A stretch of DNA of 64,000 nt, taken from Bhargavaea massiliensis (GTDB lineage: Bacteria; Bacillota; Bacilli; Bacillales_A; Planococcaceae). The stretch covers positions 1-64,000 of the forward strand of contig NZ_JAHBCJ010000005.1 in NCBI RefSeq assembly GCF_018390575.1, in the 5' to 3' direction. Each line of letters opens with the position of its first letter. Positions within the stretch are counted from its first letter, which is position 1. This document shows positions 1 through 8,800 of the stretch, one piece after another. The notes below the pieces were generated by a model. That model saw nothing but the letters and a program-made list of their open reading frames with translations, had not been told where the DNA came from and made no database searches. The translations under genes were made by a program, and so were the position numbers.

Positions 1-2
1 AC

Positions 3-629
3 TACGAACGGCGTTTCAAGGACACGGATCTATTTGAACAGATCTTCTACCGGATTCTAAAACAGGTTGCAGAACGTGGGCTGCTCCGGGCGGAGTACGT
101 GTTTATCGACTCTGCCCATGTCAAGGCCAGCGCCAACAAACTGAAGTTCACGAAGAAAGTGGTCCGCAAGGAAACACGCGCCTACCAGTCCTTGCTGGAA
201 GAAGAGATCAACGCGGATCGTGAGGAGAACGGAAAGAAACCGTTCCCTCCGGACAAGTGGGACCGTGAAGAGGAGAAGGAAATCAAGGAAAGCACAACCG
301 ATCCTGAAAGCGGTTATTACTTAAAAGACGAGCGGGAAAAGAAATTCGCCTATTCCTGTCACGCAGCCACTGACCAGAACCGCTTCTTCCTCGCTTCCAT
401 CGTGACACCCGGTAATGTTCATGACAGCCATATTTTCGAACCATTGCTGAATGTCGTCAAAGAGAAAGTCGGTAAGCCGCTTGCCGTTGCTGATGATGCC
501 GGATACAAAACACCTCATATCGCCAAGGTCATGATCAATGATGGAATCCGCCCTTGTCTGCCTTACACCAGGCCGCGTGGTAAAAAAGGATATCTGAGAA
601 AGACTTGGGAGTCATTGGAACCGGCCTGA
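3..629 (+). pseudogene. IS1182-type transposase, truncated at both ends
   Basis: The frame is open from the window edge and reads like the C-terminal catalytic half of an IS1182-family DDE transposase. It has a VFIDSAHVKASANK segment, then STTDPESGYYLKDE, FAYSCHAATDQN, VTPGNVHDS, DDAGYKTPHIAK and LPYTRPRGKKGYLRK. After GYLRK (about position 602) the family similarity stops and a short unrelated tail ends at 629. Family members normally continue well past this point, so the 3' part and the right inverted repeat appear to be lost. The start lies outside the window. The product should be inactive. A short GC-rich inverted repeat (ACCGGCC/GGCCGGT, about 619-636) lies at the break. Confidence 0.8.
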
Positions 630-685
630 CGGCCGGTCATTCCAAGGGGGGTATGGGGAAAAATATGCGAAATATCCACGAAAAT

Positions 686-728
686 GACAAAACGGACCCA
701 AAAAGATTTCTTTTGGGTCCGTTTTGTC
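686..728 (-). terminator. Perfect 18-bp hairpin, terminator downstream of fabI
   Basis: Positions 686-703 and 711-728 are perfect reverse complements around a 7-nt loop. A-rich and T-rich stretches lie inside the stem on both sides. It sits about 50 bases past the fabI stop and could work in both directions, also ending read-through from the transposase remnant. Confidence 0.8.
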
Positions 729-780
729 TACAGTCTGAACCGGAAAGCATGGATGCTTTCCGGTTAAAGGTCTATTGGGC

Positions 781-1560
781 TTAACCCATGATGTGATAGC
801 CGCCGTCGACATAGATGACTTCGCCAGTTACGCCTGTTCCCATGTTTGAAAGTAGTGCCACGGTCATGTCGCCGACTTCACGCTGATCGACATTGCGCTT
901 AAGCGGAGCAGTTTCCTCGATCTGATGCAGGATCGTGTTGAAAGACGGGACCCCTTTCGCTGCAAGCGTACGGATGGCGCCTGCGGAAATCGCGTTGACG
1001 CGGATGCCGTCTTTTCCAAGGTCGTTGGCCAGGTAGCGAACCGACGCTTCCAGTGCCGCCTTTGCGACGCCCATGACGTTGTAGCCGTCCAATACGCGCT
1101 CCGCTCCAAGGTAGGTCATGGTCACGATTGCGCCGCCTTCTGTCATATAAGGTTTCGCTTCCCGTGCGACTGCCACCAGGGAATAGGCACTTGTGTCCTG
1201 TGCGAATGCATAGCCGTCACGGGATGTGTCAACAAAGTCACCCTTGAGGTCTTCCCCTTTTGCAAAGGCGACCGAGTGGACGATACCGTGGATCGTTCCC
1301 ACTTCTTCACCGATTGTGCGGAACGCTTCTTTGACGCTCTCGTCGTCGTTCACGTCACACTGGACAATCAGGCGGGCTTCATAACCTTCTTTGTCCAGTG
1401 CCCGCTCCAGTTTTGCGCGCGAACGCTCCTGTCGGTTTGTAAAGATCAGGTTTGCCCCGGTTTCATAAAGTTGCTTGGCAACACCCCAGGCAAGGCTGCG
1501 CTCATTCGCCACGCCCATGATGACAATATTTTTACCTTCAAGTTTCAGCAAATCTCCCAT
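781..1560 (-). CDS. fabI: Enoyl-[acyl-carrier-protein] reductase FabI
   Basis: This enzyme catalyses the last reduction of each fatty acid elongation cycle (trans-2-enoyl-ACP to acyl-ACP with NAD(P)H), in the cytoplasm. The 259-residue protein is an atypical short-chain dehydrogenase. It has an N-terminal nucleotide-binding segment (VIMGVANERSLAWGVA, about 13-28) and the FabI catalytic pattern Y150, Y160 and K167. It ends in the typical YVDGGYHIMG. The start has a GGGAGG ribosome site at about 1573-1578. The gene stands alone between two terminators. A FapR-type operator lies just upstream, so control by malonyl-CoA/FapR is likely, as in other Bacillales. It is the expected target type for triclosan-like inhibitors. 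Confidence 0.96.
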   Translation of the reverse strand: MGDLLKLEGKNIVIMGVANERSLAWGVAKQLYETGANLIFTNRQERSRAKLERALDKEGYEARLIVQCDVNDDESVKEAFRTIGEEVGTIHGIVHSVAFAKGEDLKGDFVDTSRDGYAFAQDTSAYSLVAVAREAKPYMTEGGAIVTMTYLGAERVLDGYNVMGVAKAALEASVRYLANDLGKDGIRVNAISAGAIRTLAAKGVPSFNTILHQIEETAPLKRNVDQREVGDMTVALLSNMGTGVTGEVIYVDGGYHIMG

Positions 1561-1591
1561 TCAAAAAACCTCCCGGACCTTAATACCAGTC

Positions 1592-1619
1592 ATTAGCATC
1601 TGGTGCTAATGAGAGTATA
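1592..1619 (-). promoter_or_regulatory. FapR operator with -10 element of fabI
   Basis: Positions 1592-1610 read ATTAGCATCTGGTGCTAAT, an inverted repeat close to the FapR consensus ATTAGTACCWGNTACTAAT. On the minus strand a TATACT -10 hexamer lies directly before it (1614-1619), so the operator would cover the transcription start. No good -35 is visible. FapR control is inferred from the known Bacillales regulon. Confidence 0.8.
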
Positions 1620-1654
1620 GCACAGGATGACGCGCCGGGTGCAGTAGAAATAAA

Positions 1655-1676
1655 AAAGCACCGGTTGCCCGGCGCA
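1655..1676 (-). terminator. Terminator of the peptidase C26 gene
   Basis: On the minus strand a GC-rich stem (GCGCCGG/CCGGTGC, loop GCAA, one G-U pair) is followed by a run of six T. It begins a few bases after the stop of the upstream-lying gene. Confidence 0.75.
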
Positions 1677-1683
1677 CAATTTC

Positions 1684-2406
1684 TCACGATTTGCTTTTCT
1701 TATACTCTGCAGCGGCTTTGATAAACCCTTCAATAATAGATTGTGATGGTTCATGACCTTTAAGTGCGAAGTTCTCCGGGTGCCACTGCGTGCCAAGGAC
1801 AAAGCGCTTATCCGGCATTTCAATTGCTTCCGCCAAGCCATCGGGAGACTGAGCCGCAATTTCCACACCTTCACCGACCGTCTTGATTCCCTGTCTATGG
1901 GATGAGTTCACCCGTGTCCGGCCGCCCGGGAACAGTGGCGGGAGAATCTCGCCGACTTTGATTTCCACATGGTGGACAGGATGTTCCCGGCCATGCTCCT
2001 GCAAGTGCTTGAGCGGCTCATCCAGCTGTTTTTCGATGCACTGGTAGAGCGTGCCGCCGGTCATGACATTGAGCATCTGGGCGCCGCGGCATGTCCCGAA
2101 AAAGGGCATGTCCCGAGCCAGTACGTTTTTGATGACGGACGAATCAAATTCGTCCATTTCAAAATTGATCTGACCAGTTTCCGGCATCGTTTCTTCCCCG
2201 TAAAGGTCCGGGTCAATATCCCAGCCGCCGGTCATGATGACGCCATCGACCAGGTCCAGCACATCGTCCAGGTGTTCGGAAGGAACAATCGGAATGATGA
2301 TCGGAATCCCGCCTTCCTGGATGACAACCTCCGGGTACACAGGCTGCATTTTATAGTCATATAAATTCTCCTGTTGCTGTGCGGTGATGCCGATAATCGG
2401 TTTCAT
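1684..2406 (-). CDS. Gamma-glutamyl-gamma-aminobutyrate hydrolase family protein (peptidase C26)
   Basis: This is a class I glutamine amidotransferase-like hydrolase that likely cleaves gamma-glutamyl amides. It shows the nucleophile elbow FGTCRGAQ (Cys106), the HPVHH segment and the QWHPE ending that supplies the catalytic His209 and Glu211. I chose the ATG at 2406 because family members begin MKPIIGIT. An upstream in-frame ATG at 2445 has the better ribosome site (GGGAAG) and would add 13 residues, so the start is uncertain. Relatives act in gamma-glutamyl-putrescine or anthranilate/guanine side pathways. No pathway neighbour here fixes the substrate. Confidence 0.85.
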   Translation of the reverse strand: MKPIIGITAQQQENLYDYKMQPVYPEVVIQEGGIPIIIPIVPSEHLDDVLDLVDGVIMTGGWDIDPDLYGEETMPETGQINFEMDEFDSSVIKNVLARDMPFFGTCRGAQMLNVMTGGTLYQCIEKQLDEPLKHLQEHGREHPVHHVEIKVGEILPPLFPGGRTRVNSSHRQGIKTVGEGVEIAAQSPDGLAEAIEMPDKRFVLGTQWHPENFALKGHEPSQSIIEGFIKAAAEYKKSKS

Positions 2407-2516
2407 ATGTGTCAACTCAACTTTCATTTTGGGTAGGTATAACATTTTCTTCCCTGATCAGTAAGCCTCCTAAACTAGAAAAAACACCCTGATTCATCAG
2501 AGAATTCATACGTCCG

Positions 2517-2545
2517 TTGACGCTCTTTGTCGGTTCATGTATATT
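2517..2545 (+). promoter_or_regulatory. Sigma-A promoter of the cold shock gene
   Basis: TTGACG (2517-2522) and TATATT (2540-2545) are separated by 17 bases. This is close to the sigma-A consensus and about 55 bases before the cold shock start codon. Confidence 0.7.
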
Positions 2546-2600
2546 GAAGGGTAGTTCCGGCCATGCTGGACAAAGACATTTGCGCTTTGGAGGGATGGGC

Positions 2601-2810
2601 ATGTACCAGGGCAAGGTGAAATGGTTCAGCAACGAAAAGGGCTACGGCTTTATCGAACTCGATAATGGCGAGGACGTCTTCGTACACCATACCGGCATCA
2701 CCGGTGAGGGATTCAGGACACTTGACGAAGGCGAAATTGTTTCGTTCGAAGTGGTGGAAGGCAACCGCGGTCCCCAAGCGGCAAATGTCGTAAGATTAGA
2801 CGCACAATGA
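2601..2810 (+). CDS. Cold shock protein, CspA/CspB family
   Basis: This is a 69-residue single-strand nucleic acid binding beta-barrel, acting as an RNA chaperone in translation and cold adaptation. RNP1 (KGYGFIE) and RNP2 (DVFVHH) are both intact, and the family length matches. The start is the ATG at 2601, preceded by GGAGGG. The longer frame upstream has no family similarity. The gene has its own promoter and terminator. Position beside the YpeQ- and YpdQ-like genes resembles the cspD area of B. subtilis. Confidence 0.95.
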   Translation: MYQGKVKWFSNEKGYGFIELDNGEDVFVHHTGITGEGFRTLDEGEIVSFEVVEGNRGPQAANVVRLDAQ

Positions 2811-2821
2811 TAGGCACAAAG

Positions 2822-2851
2822 CCCGCTTTGCACAGACGCAGAGCGGGATTT
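2822..2851 (+). terminator. Terminator of the cold shock gene
   Basis: A 10-bp stem (CCCGCTTTGC at 2822-2831 with GCAGAGCGGG at 2838-2847) is followed by ATTTTC. It falls between the cold shock stop and the oppositely oriented zinc-finger gene. Confidence 0.75.
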
Positions 2852-3040
2852 TCATTGGCCGAGCTTATTCAGTTCTGAACCGAGGAAACGAAGCTGCTCC
2901 CCTACAGTACATTGCTTGATGCAGAAGCGGTGAGCGGTCGCCTTCCCCTTTTCCGTCCGAAGCTGTTTTTTCAGGAAACAGCCGTCGCAGTATCGGTCCA
3001 GCAGTTCATCGATATCCTGGATCAGGTCCATTTTGTTCAA
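2852..3040 (-). CDS. Small zinc-finger protein (YpeQ-like, zf-C2HCIx2C type)
   Basis: This 62-residue protein has the pattern Cys18-x2-Cys21 and then HRFCIKQC, matching the C2HC-I-x2-C zinc-finger family of Bacillales. The function is unknown; binding of zinc is expected from the cysteine/histidine set. It lies next to a cold shock gene and an RNase HI-like gene, as does ypeQ in B. subtilis. The gene is convergent with the cold shock gene, with only the terminator between them. Confidence 0.7.
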   Translation of the reverse strand: MNKMDLIQDIDELLDRYCDGCFLKKQLRTEKGKATAHRFCIKQCTVGEQLRFLGSELNKLGQ

Positions 3041-3137
3041 CAGCGTTCACTCCAGTTTTCTGATTCCCACATTGTACCGGCTTCCCGCTTCCTTTTCAAG
3101 CAGGCAGGTTGTCCGGCTGTGAAAAGGAGGTGCTTGG

Positions 3138-3524
3138 GTGCTTGAGGTATATATAGACGGCGCTGCTGCGGGAAACCCGGGCCCTGCCGGCATCGGGGTG
3201 TTTATCCGAGGCGAAGGACATGAGGTCAAAGTATCGGAGCCCACCGAAGATCTCGATAATCATACAGCGGAATTCCGGGCGCTTGTCAGAGGCGTTCAAG
3301 AAGCCTCGAAATTAACTTCCGGAATGGTATCGGTCCGGTCGGATTCCAAGGCAGTCGTCGGCGCGGTCGAAAAACGTTATGCGAAAAACCCTGTACATAT
3401 GGATATGCTTGATCGAGCCCTCCAAATCGCTGAAGGATTCGATTTCTTTTTCATCAAGTGGATCCCTGACAGCCAGAACCGTGCCGCAGATGCGCTTGCA
3501 AGAGCCGCAATCCGGAGGAAGTGA
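3138..3524 (+). CDS. RNase HI-like protein (YpdQ/YpeP type)
   Basis: This is a 128-residue RNase H fold protein that would cleave the RNA strand of RNA-DNA hybrids if active. Acidic motifs are visible: YIDGAAAGNPG (D7), TAEFRAL (E), VRSDSKAVV (D) and a final DALARAA. The catalytic DEDD set seems conserved. The start is GTG at 3138 with AAAGGAGG seven bases upstream. Most Gram-positive bacteria rely on RNase HII/HIII, and proteins of this type are often weak or specialised, so activity is not certain. Confidence 0.85.
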   Translation: MLEVYIDGAAAGNPGPAGIGVFIRGEGHEVKVSEPTEDLDNHTAEFRALVRGVQEASKLTSGMVSVRSDSKAVVGAVEKRYAKNPVHMDMLDRALQIAEGFDFFFIKWIPDSQNRAADALARAAIRRK

Positions 3525-3574
3525 TAGTTAGTATGGCCCGGCAAACCGGGTAAATTCGCCGTAGAACAGAATTT

Positions 3575-3614
3575 AAAAACGGAAGCCGGCACTGGGCGGG
3601 CTTCCGTTTTTTTC
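3575..3614. terminator. Bidirectional terminator between the RNase HI-like and phosphoesterase genes
   Basis: AACGGAAGCC and GGCTTCCGTT form a 10-bp stem. An A tract precedes it and a run of seven T follows it, so it can serve both convergent genes. Confidence 0.85.
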
Positions 3615-3616
3615 TG

Positions 3617-4216
3617 TTAGTCGATCACTTTCATAAATGTAACTGTTCCCGCATCTGCTTCGTACAGGACCCAGGTACGGTCTCCTACGACTGCGCCGAC
3701 GTTCACGAATGTCCGTCCTTTCGTGACGCTATATGGAACGCCGAAACCGACTTCTTCCATTTGTCTGTTAATGGTCAGTCCGGAATCATGGCTGTGGCCG
3801 TAGAAGATGAGATCCGGCCCGGTTTCGGGGAAAACGGGCATCCACGGATCCCCTCCCCACTCCCACTGGTGGCCATGAATGACCATGGCTGAATCTCCGA
3901 TGAGGATCCGCTCTTCCATTCTGCGGATTCTCCGCAGGAGCGGTTCGTCGGAGTCGGTAATCTGTACAATCCGCTCCTCCTGATTGCCCCGTACCGACGG
4001 GAAGGTCAGCATGTCGATCAGCTCATCAGTCGTTAGCATGACGTCTTCCAGCTTGTTGAATCGCTCAAAGGGCGCCCGCTTCTTGCTGATGATGCACTCA
4101 AACAGATCACCCGTGCCGATCAGCTCGGCATCCGGCGCTTGTTTTTTGATATCATTCAACACATCTTTCAAGTCCTCTACGGATGAATGGATGTCTCCCA
4201 ATAACGCGTACTTCAT
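3617..4216 (-). CDS. Metallophosphoesterase (calcineurin-like)
   Basis: This 199-residue protein has the metal-binding motifs of the family in order: GDIH (Asp8, His10), GTGD, RGNQE, HGHQWEW and YGHSHD. The two-metal site looks complete. The substrate is unknown; relatives hydrolyse phosphodiesters or phosphoproteins. It overlaps the upstream DUF421 gene by ATGA, so the two are co-translated. Confidence 0.85.
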   Translation of the reverse strand: MKYALLGDIHSSVEDLKDVLNDIKKQAPDAELIGTGDLFECIISKKRAPFERFNKLEDVMLTTDELIDMLTFPSVRGNQEERIVQITDSDEPLLRRIRRMEERILIGDSAMVIHGHQWEWGGDPWMPVFPETGPDLIFYGHSHDSGLTINRQMEEVGFGVPYSVTKGRTFVNVGAVVGDRTWVLYEADAGTVTFMKVID

Positions 4217-4917
4217 TCTCTACCCCCGGCATCAATCGTATCGTCAAAAGATCTGATATAAAATCCTTCTGTCTCAGACCACTCACAGTATAGGATCTTG
4301 TCGGTATCGCGATAGCCCATTTCAGAGAGTTGGTCACGGAGCCACTGCTTGGTCTTTCCGACCAATTTCAGCATGTCCTCTTTGACGAACCCTCCATCAA
4401 TCAGCAAGACGGACGGATCTTCTTCCGGCTTCTCAATCTTCAGGTCTCCGACAGTAGCCGGCTTGTACTTGGCAAACGTATTGATCGAGACGGAACCGCC
4501 CGGCTCGATGATCAGGTCTTTGACCTCGCGAAGCGAGAAGATGCCCTGTTGGCGCAGCATGATCCGGAGCTGTTCCATTTCCAGCATGTTGCGGTCCATC
4601 TTCTTCGTGTTCAACTTTCCATCCTTGATGATATAGTCGGGTGTTCCCATGAGTGCAACCCTTGCCTTGTCCGACTTTTCCGCAATCTTTTCGATGATGA
4701 ATACGATTAGTCCGAACAAAACCAAAGTAAAGACGAGTTTCCAGATGGAAACTTTATCGTCGTAGACGGATTCTTCCAGAATCCCTCCGAAAATCAGGAG
4801 ATAGACGATATCGAACGGTGTCATCTCCGCAAGTTCTTTCCGCCCCAGGAGACGGATGATAAGAAGCAGGAAAGTGATTCCGATAGCCAGCTTCCCTACT
4901 ATCACCAAATAGTCCAA
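4213..4917 (-). CDS. DUF421 domain membrane protein (YetF/YrbG type)
   Basis: This 234-residue protein has hydrophobic segments near residues 5-22, 34-50 and 58-78. A soluble C-terminal part follows with the family signature (PDYIIKDGKLN, then LREVKDLIIEPGGSVS). The start is TTG at 4917 with GGAGGG in front. The biochemical role of DUF421 is not settled; in B. subtilis some members are sporulation- or germination-linked membrane proteins. It overlaps the metallophosphoesterase start. Confidence 0.85.
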   Translation of the reverse strand: MDYLVIVGKLAIGITFLLLIIRLLGRKELAEMTPFDIVYLLIFGGILEESVYDDKVSIWKLVFTLVLFGLIVFIIEKIAEKSDKARVALMGTPDYIIKDGKLNTKKMDRNMLEMEQLRIMLRQQGIFSLREVKDLIIEPGGSVSINTFAKYKPATVGDLKIEKPEEDPSVLLIDGGFVKEDMLKLVGKTKQWLRDQLSEMGYRDTDKILYCEWSETEGFYIRSFDDTIDAGGRE

Positions 4918-5002
4918 AGCAATCCCTCCGTGACAATAATTCTTTCATCATCACGGTAGATACCCTGTTCCTACCTATCTGAATCTGGCAAAGAGTACCG
5001 CT

Positions 5003-5830
5003 TCATTCACGGTCTTTCTCTACCGGGTTGTCGGGATCGCTTACCCAGTCGCTGTAGCTGCCGACATAAAGGCGGAGATTCTTCTTTCCGATATGGTCCA
5101 GCATGGCGTAAAGCGGAGCAGCCGTCACACCGCTTCCGCAATATACGGTTACCGGTTCATCATTTGCTACGGCTTCCCTGAGTTCTTGTTCCACTATTTC
5201 TCCTGAATCGAAGTATTTTCCCTTTTTCAGTCGCGTCCAGTCGTAGTTACGGGCGCCCGGAATATGTCCGGCGACCGGATCCAGCGGCTCATATTCCCCG
5301 CGGAATCGCTCGGCGGCACGAGCATCGAGCAGGACGCCCTCTTCATGACCTTCCGAAATCTTCTTCACATCTTCTCTGGACGCCAGAAGATGTTCCTGCC
5401 AGTCCGGTGTCACATTGGAAATTTGCGGGCGGCACGGCTCCGCATCAACCGGATAGCCGGCCATCCGCAAGCCGCCGAACCCTTCCTTCAGGATGAGGGC
5501 TTGTGTGAATCCTCCATACCGCAGCAGGAAATAAGCGCGTGCAGCAAACGGCTCGCCGCCCCCGTCATATATGAGAATCCGGTCATCCAGGGACAGACCG
5601 CTCCGCCGGTACAGCTCTGTAAGGTGTTCTCGGGAAGGCATCGGGTGACGTCCGTTCTCCGATGCCATGTCCGACATGTCTTTTTCAAGGTCCCAGTAAA
5701 CCGCACCTGCTATATGGCCTTCCTCATACGCTTGCCTGCCCGCTTCCGGGTCACCGAGCGTAAACCTGGCATCAATCAGCTTGTAGTAGCCTTCCGACAA
5801 ATCGTCCACCGACTTGAATACGTCTGTCAC
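5003..5830 (-). CDS. Sulfurtransferase with two rhodanese domains
   Basis: This 275-residue protein has an inactive N-terminal and an active C-terminal rhodanese domain. The persulfide-forming Cys231 lies in CGSGVTA, the loop type typical of 3-mercaptopyruvate sulfurtransferases, and the GHIPGARNYDW segment is present. The likely donor is 3-mercaptopyruvate or thiosulfate. The GTG start overlaps the dynA stop (GTGA), so it is translationally coupled to dynA. Confidence 0.9.
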   Translation of the reverse strand: MTDVFKSVDDLSEGYYKLIDARFTLGDPEAGRQAYEEGHIAGAVYWDLEKDMSDMASENGRHPMPSREHLTELYRRSGLSLDDRILIYDGGGEPFAARAYFLLRYGGFTQALILKEGFGGLRMAGYPVDAEPCRPQISNVTPDWQEHLLASREDVKKISEGHEEGVLLDARAAERFRGEYEPLDPVAGHIPGARNYDWTRLKKGKYFDSGEIVEQELREAVANDEPVTVYCGSGVTAAPLYAMLDHIGKKNLRLYVGSYSDWVSDPDNPVEKDRE

Positions 5831-8800
5831 CTGGATCCCTCCAATTCACAGATGGCTTCATAAACCTCTTTCCATTCCTGCAGATTCACTGTCTTCTCAA
5901 GCACTTCCCGCTCGGAAGCGATGCGGGCAAGTGCACCGTGCAGCAGATGCTGGCGAAGACCTTCCGCTTCCAGCTCCGTCCACTGGGTAAAGTCTTCGAT
6001 CATCCGCTTCTTCTCATTCTCCACGTAGGCCTCCGCATCCTTCTTCGCAGTTGCTTCAAGGGCATCCCGCAATTTGTCACGCCCGCCACCTTCGAAGAAG
6101 TCTTTGTCGTTTTTAAACAGCCGATTGACCGATGCGTGCTTTTCCGGATCCGGATAAACCGCCGGGAATGTGAGGCTTTCCTTGTCCTTTGGCTCATACG
6201 GCGTCAGAGAGAACATCGGGTCCATGTCGCGGAGCTTCCGCTGTTCCTCCGTGAACCGCATGCCGAGCTTCCGGATCGTGAAGTTCATGAGCCGGAAGTC
6301 CGTGACCTTCATTTCCTGGACGATGTCAAATCCGACGGCATCAAGCGCTTCACTCAGTGCGGTCGCGAGGGCTTCTCTGGAAGGCTTTGATGCAAATGTC
6401 GCCGGGTTATAGGCTTCGCCGAAGAATTCATTGAACCGGAAGAATACGCGCTGGATCACGTAGTACAGCAGCTCGTCCAGCTCGGCCTTGGAATCATTCA
6501 GAATGACCGGCGCAGCCGACTGTGCGTAACGCTTCCTCAGTTCCTGCTCGAAGCGGCGGAGCTCTTCCATCCTCTCCGCTTTCCTGGACCGGTTCCGCTC
6601 GGTGCGCTCGATCAGTTCGCCGAGCCGCTCCGCGGTTTTTCGGCTTTCCTCGTTAAGCGCCTGGACCGCGAGTCCGCTCAGTTCGTCTCCAAGGAAATGG
6701 TGGAAGGCCTCCTCGAATACCGGCATGCCGGAGTGATAATCCGCCTGTTCCTGCTTTTCTTTCAGAGCGAGCAAACTCGAGATGCCGTAGAGCCGCGGAT
6801 TGCGGATGCCGAAGCGCTGGAGTTCGCCGCCGACATACTGCTTGACCATATCCGCTTCCTCGTCGTTCGCAGCGAGATCGATTGCGTTGACAAGGAAAAA
6901 CATCTTGTCCATCTCGAACGCGTCTTTAACCCGGCCGAGTTGGATGAGGAATTCCCTGTCCGCTGCTGCGAACGCGTGATTGTAATAGGTCACGAACAGA
7001 ATCGCGTCCGCATTGCGGATGTATTCAAATGCGACATCGGTATGGCGGGCGTTGATCGAGTCCGCCCCCGGCGTGTCGACGAGCGTGATGCCGCGGCGTG
7101 TCAGTTCGCAATCATAATAGAAGTCGATCGATTCCACAAAGCAGCTCCGGCTTTCCTCGGCCACATACTTACGGAACTCGTCTTCTTCCACATTGACCGT
7201 CTGGCCGAGCAGCATACCGCGCTCCGGATACCCGTCGCGGAATGCACGGATAAACGAGCGGTGCAGCTGCTTGCCGTCTTCGATGTCTTCCTTGCCGATC
7301 GCCTCGTCGGCCTGTTTGAATGCTTCGTCGAGCGAGCGCACGGTCATGCCAAGCTGGGCAAACGCACGAGTGACGTCTTCCGTCATGGCGTCCGTTGACT
7401 TCAGATGGATATCCGCGGTGCCGCTTGTGTGGCGCTCGTCTGCCGGACGGATGCGGTTGATCGCTGCAGTCGTCGGGTTCGGGGATACCGGAAGCACCGA
7501 TTCCCCGATCAGGGCGTTCGAGAACGACGACTTGCCGGCACTGAAAGCCCCGAATAGGGCGATGGTGAAGTCTTGCTTGCCGAGCCGGTCGGCTTTACGC
7601 ATCAGATAATCCGCGGTTTCCTGGAAGCCCGGAATTCGCCCGACTTTTTCAGCAATCATGTTTGCCTGGCGTATGGCGCCTTCCGTATCGACATGGCCGG
7701 TTACTTCACGGACGAGCTCATCTTCTGTCCCGGCCTGTTCCTCTTCCTTGTCGGGCGCCATCGACGGATCGAATTCAATCACCGACTCCATCGCCGTGCG
7801 CTCAGTGGCTTCCCAGTGTTCGGCGAGCACGCCCGCTTCCTTCGTCAGTACCGGAGCAGGTGCATCCAGTGATTTGCGGAAGCCTGCAATTTCGTTATCC
7901 GCCTCCTCGATCGCGCGGATAGCGTCCGCTTTTCTGCCGAGGACGGATGACTGCTGGAGCTCGGAATCTGTCCGCTCATTGGCGGCATCGGCGATCCGGG
8001 CCGTCTGCTCGTTTTTCCATCCGTCGGTTTCGCGGATAAACCAGCGAATTGTAGACTGACGGACAGACTCCGTGAAGTTCAGCACAGTATCCCCGGTAAC
8101 GAGCGCCCCTTGCGGCACTTGGCTTTCGATGACGGAGAGAGGCACATCAAATTCCATGCCATCAATTCGGAGCGCTTCCTCGTCCGTCAGGAGTCCCGCT
8201 TCCCTGAGCGACGTCTTCATCAGGCCTCGGAGGTGGACAGATACTTGGGCATCTACCGTTTTACGGTAAGTGGCAAGAACCGCATCAGCGCGCCGTTGCC
8301 GCTCTTCCCCGGTCTTTTTCCCGCTGAACAGGAAACCGACCTTGAACGACTTGGACTGCGCTTCCAGATAGTCTTTCATGAGATCGCGGACTTCAAACGG
8401 CATGAGCCCTGCGTTTTCCAACAGATCTTTCCGCTTTGATTCAAAGTCGCCCTGCCAACGTTCGGGCGACAGCAGCTCGACCCGCCTCGAGGCATCGGCT
8501 GCTTCTTCTTTGATTTCCGCACGGCGCGCCCATTCCTCTTCGGACAGGACATCCGCATAAGTCGCCTTCCGCTCTTCGCGCTCATCTTCGAGGAACCGGA
8601 TGTGCTCATCGGCCAGCTTCCGCAGGGTTCCTTCTGCCGATGCCTGGAGGGATGCTTCCCGGTTATCGATGGACGTCGCGACCAGAGACTTCACCTTCTC
8701 GAAGTCATTGTTTGGAAGATCCGGCTCGCGGAGGGAGGTGAAAAAGATGCCCTTCGGATGGACGCCCCAGGAAGCGAAAGATTCACGCACGGAATTCTTG

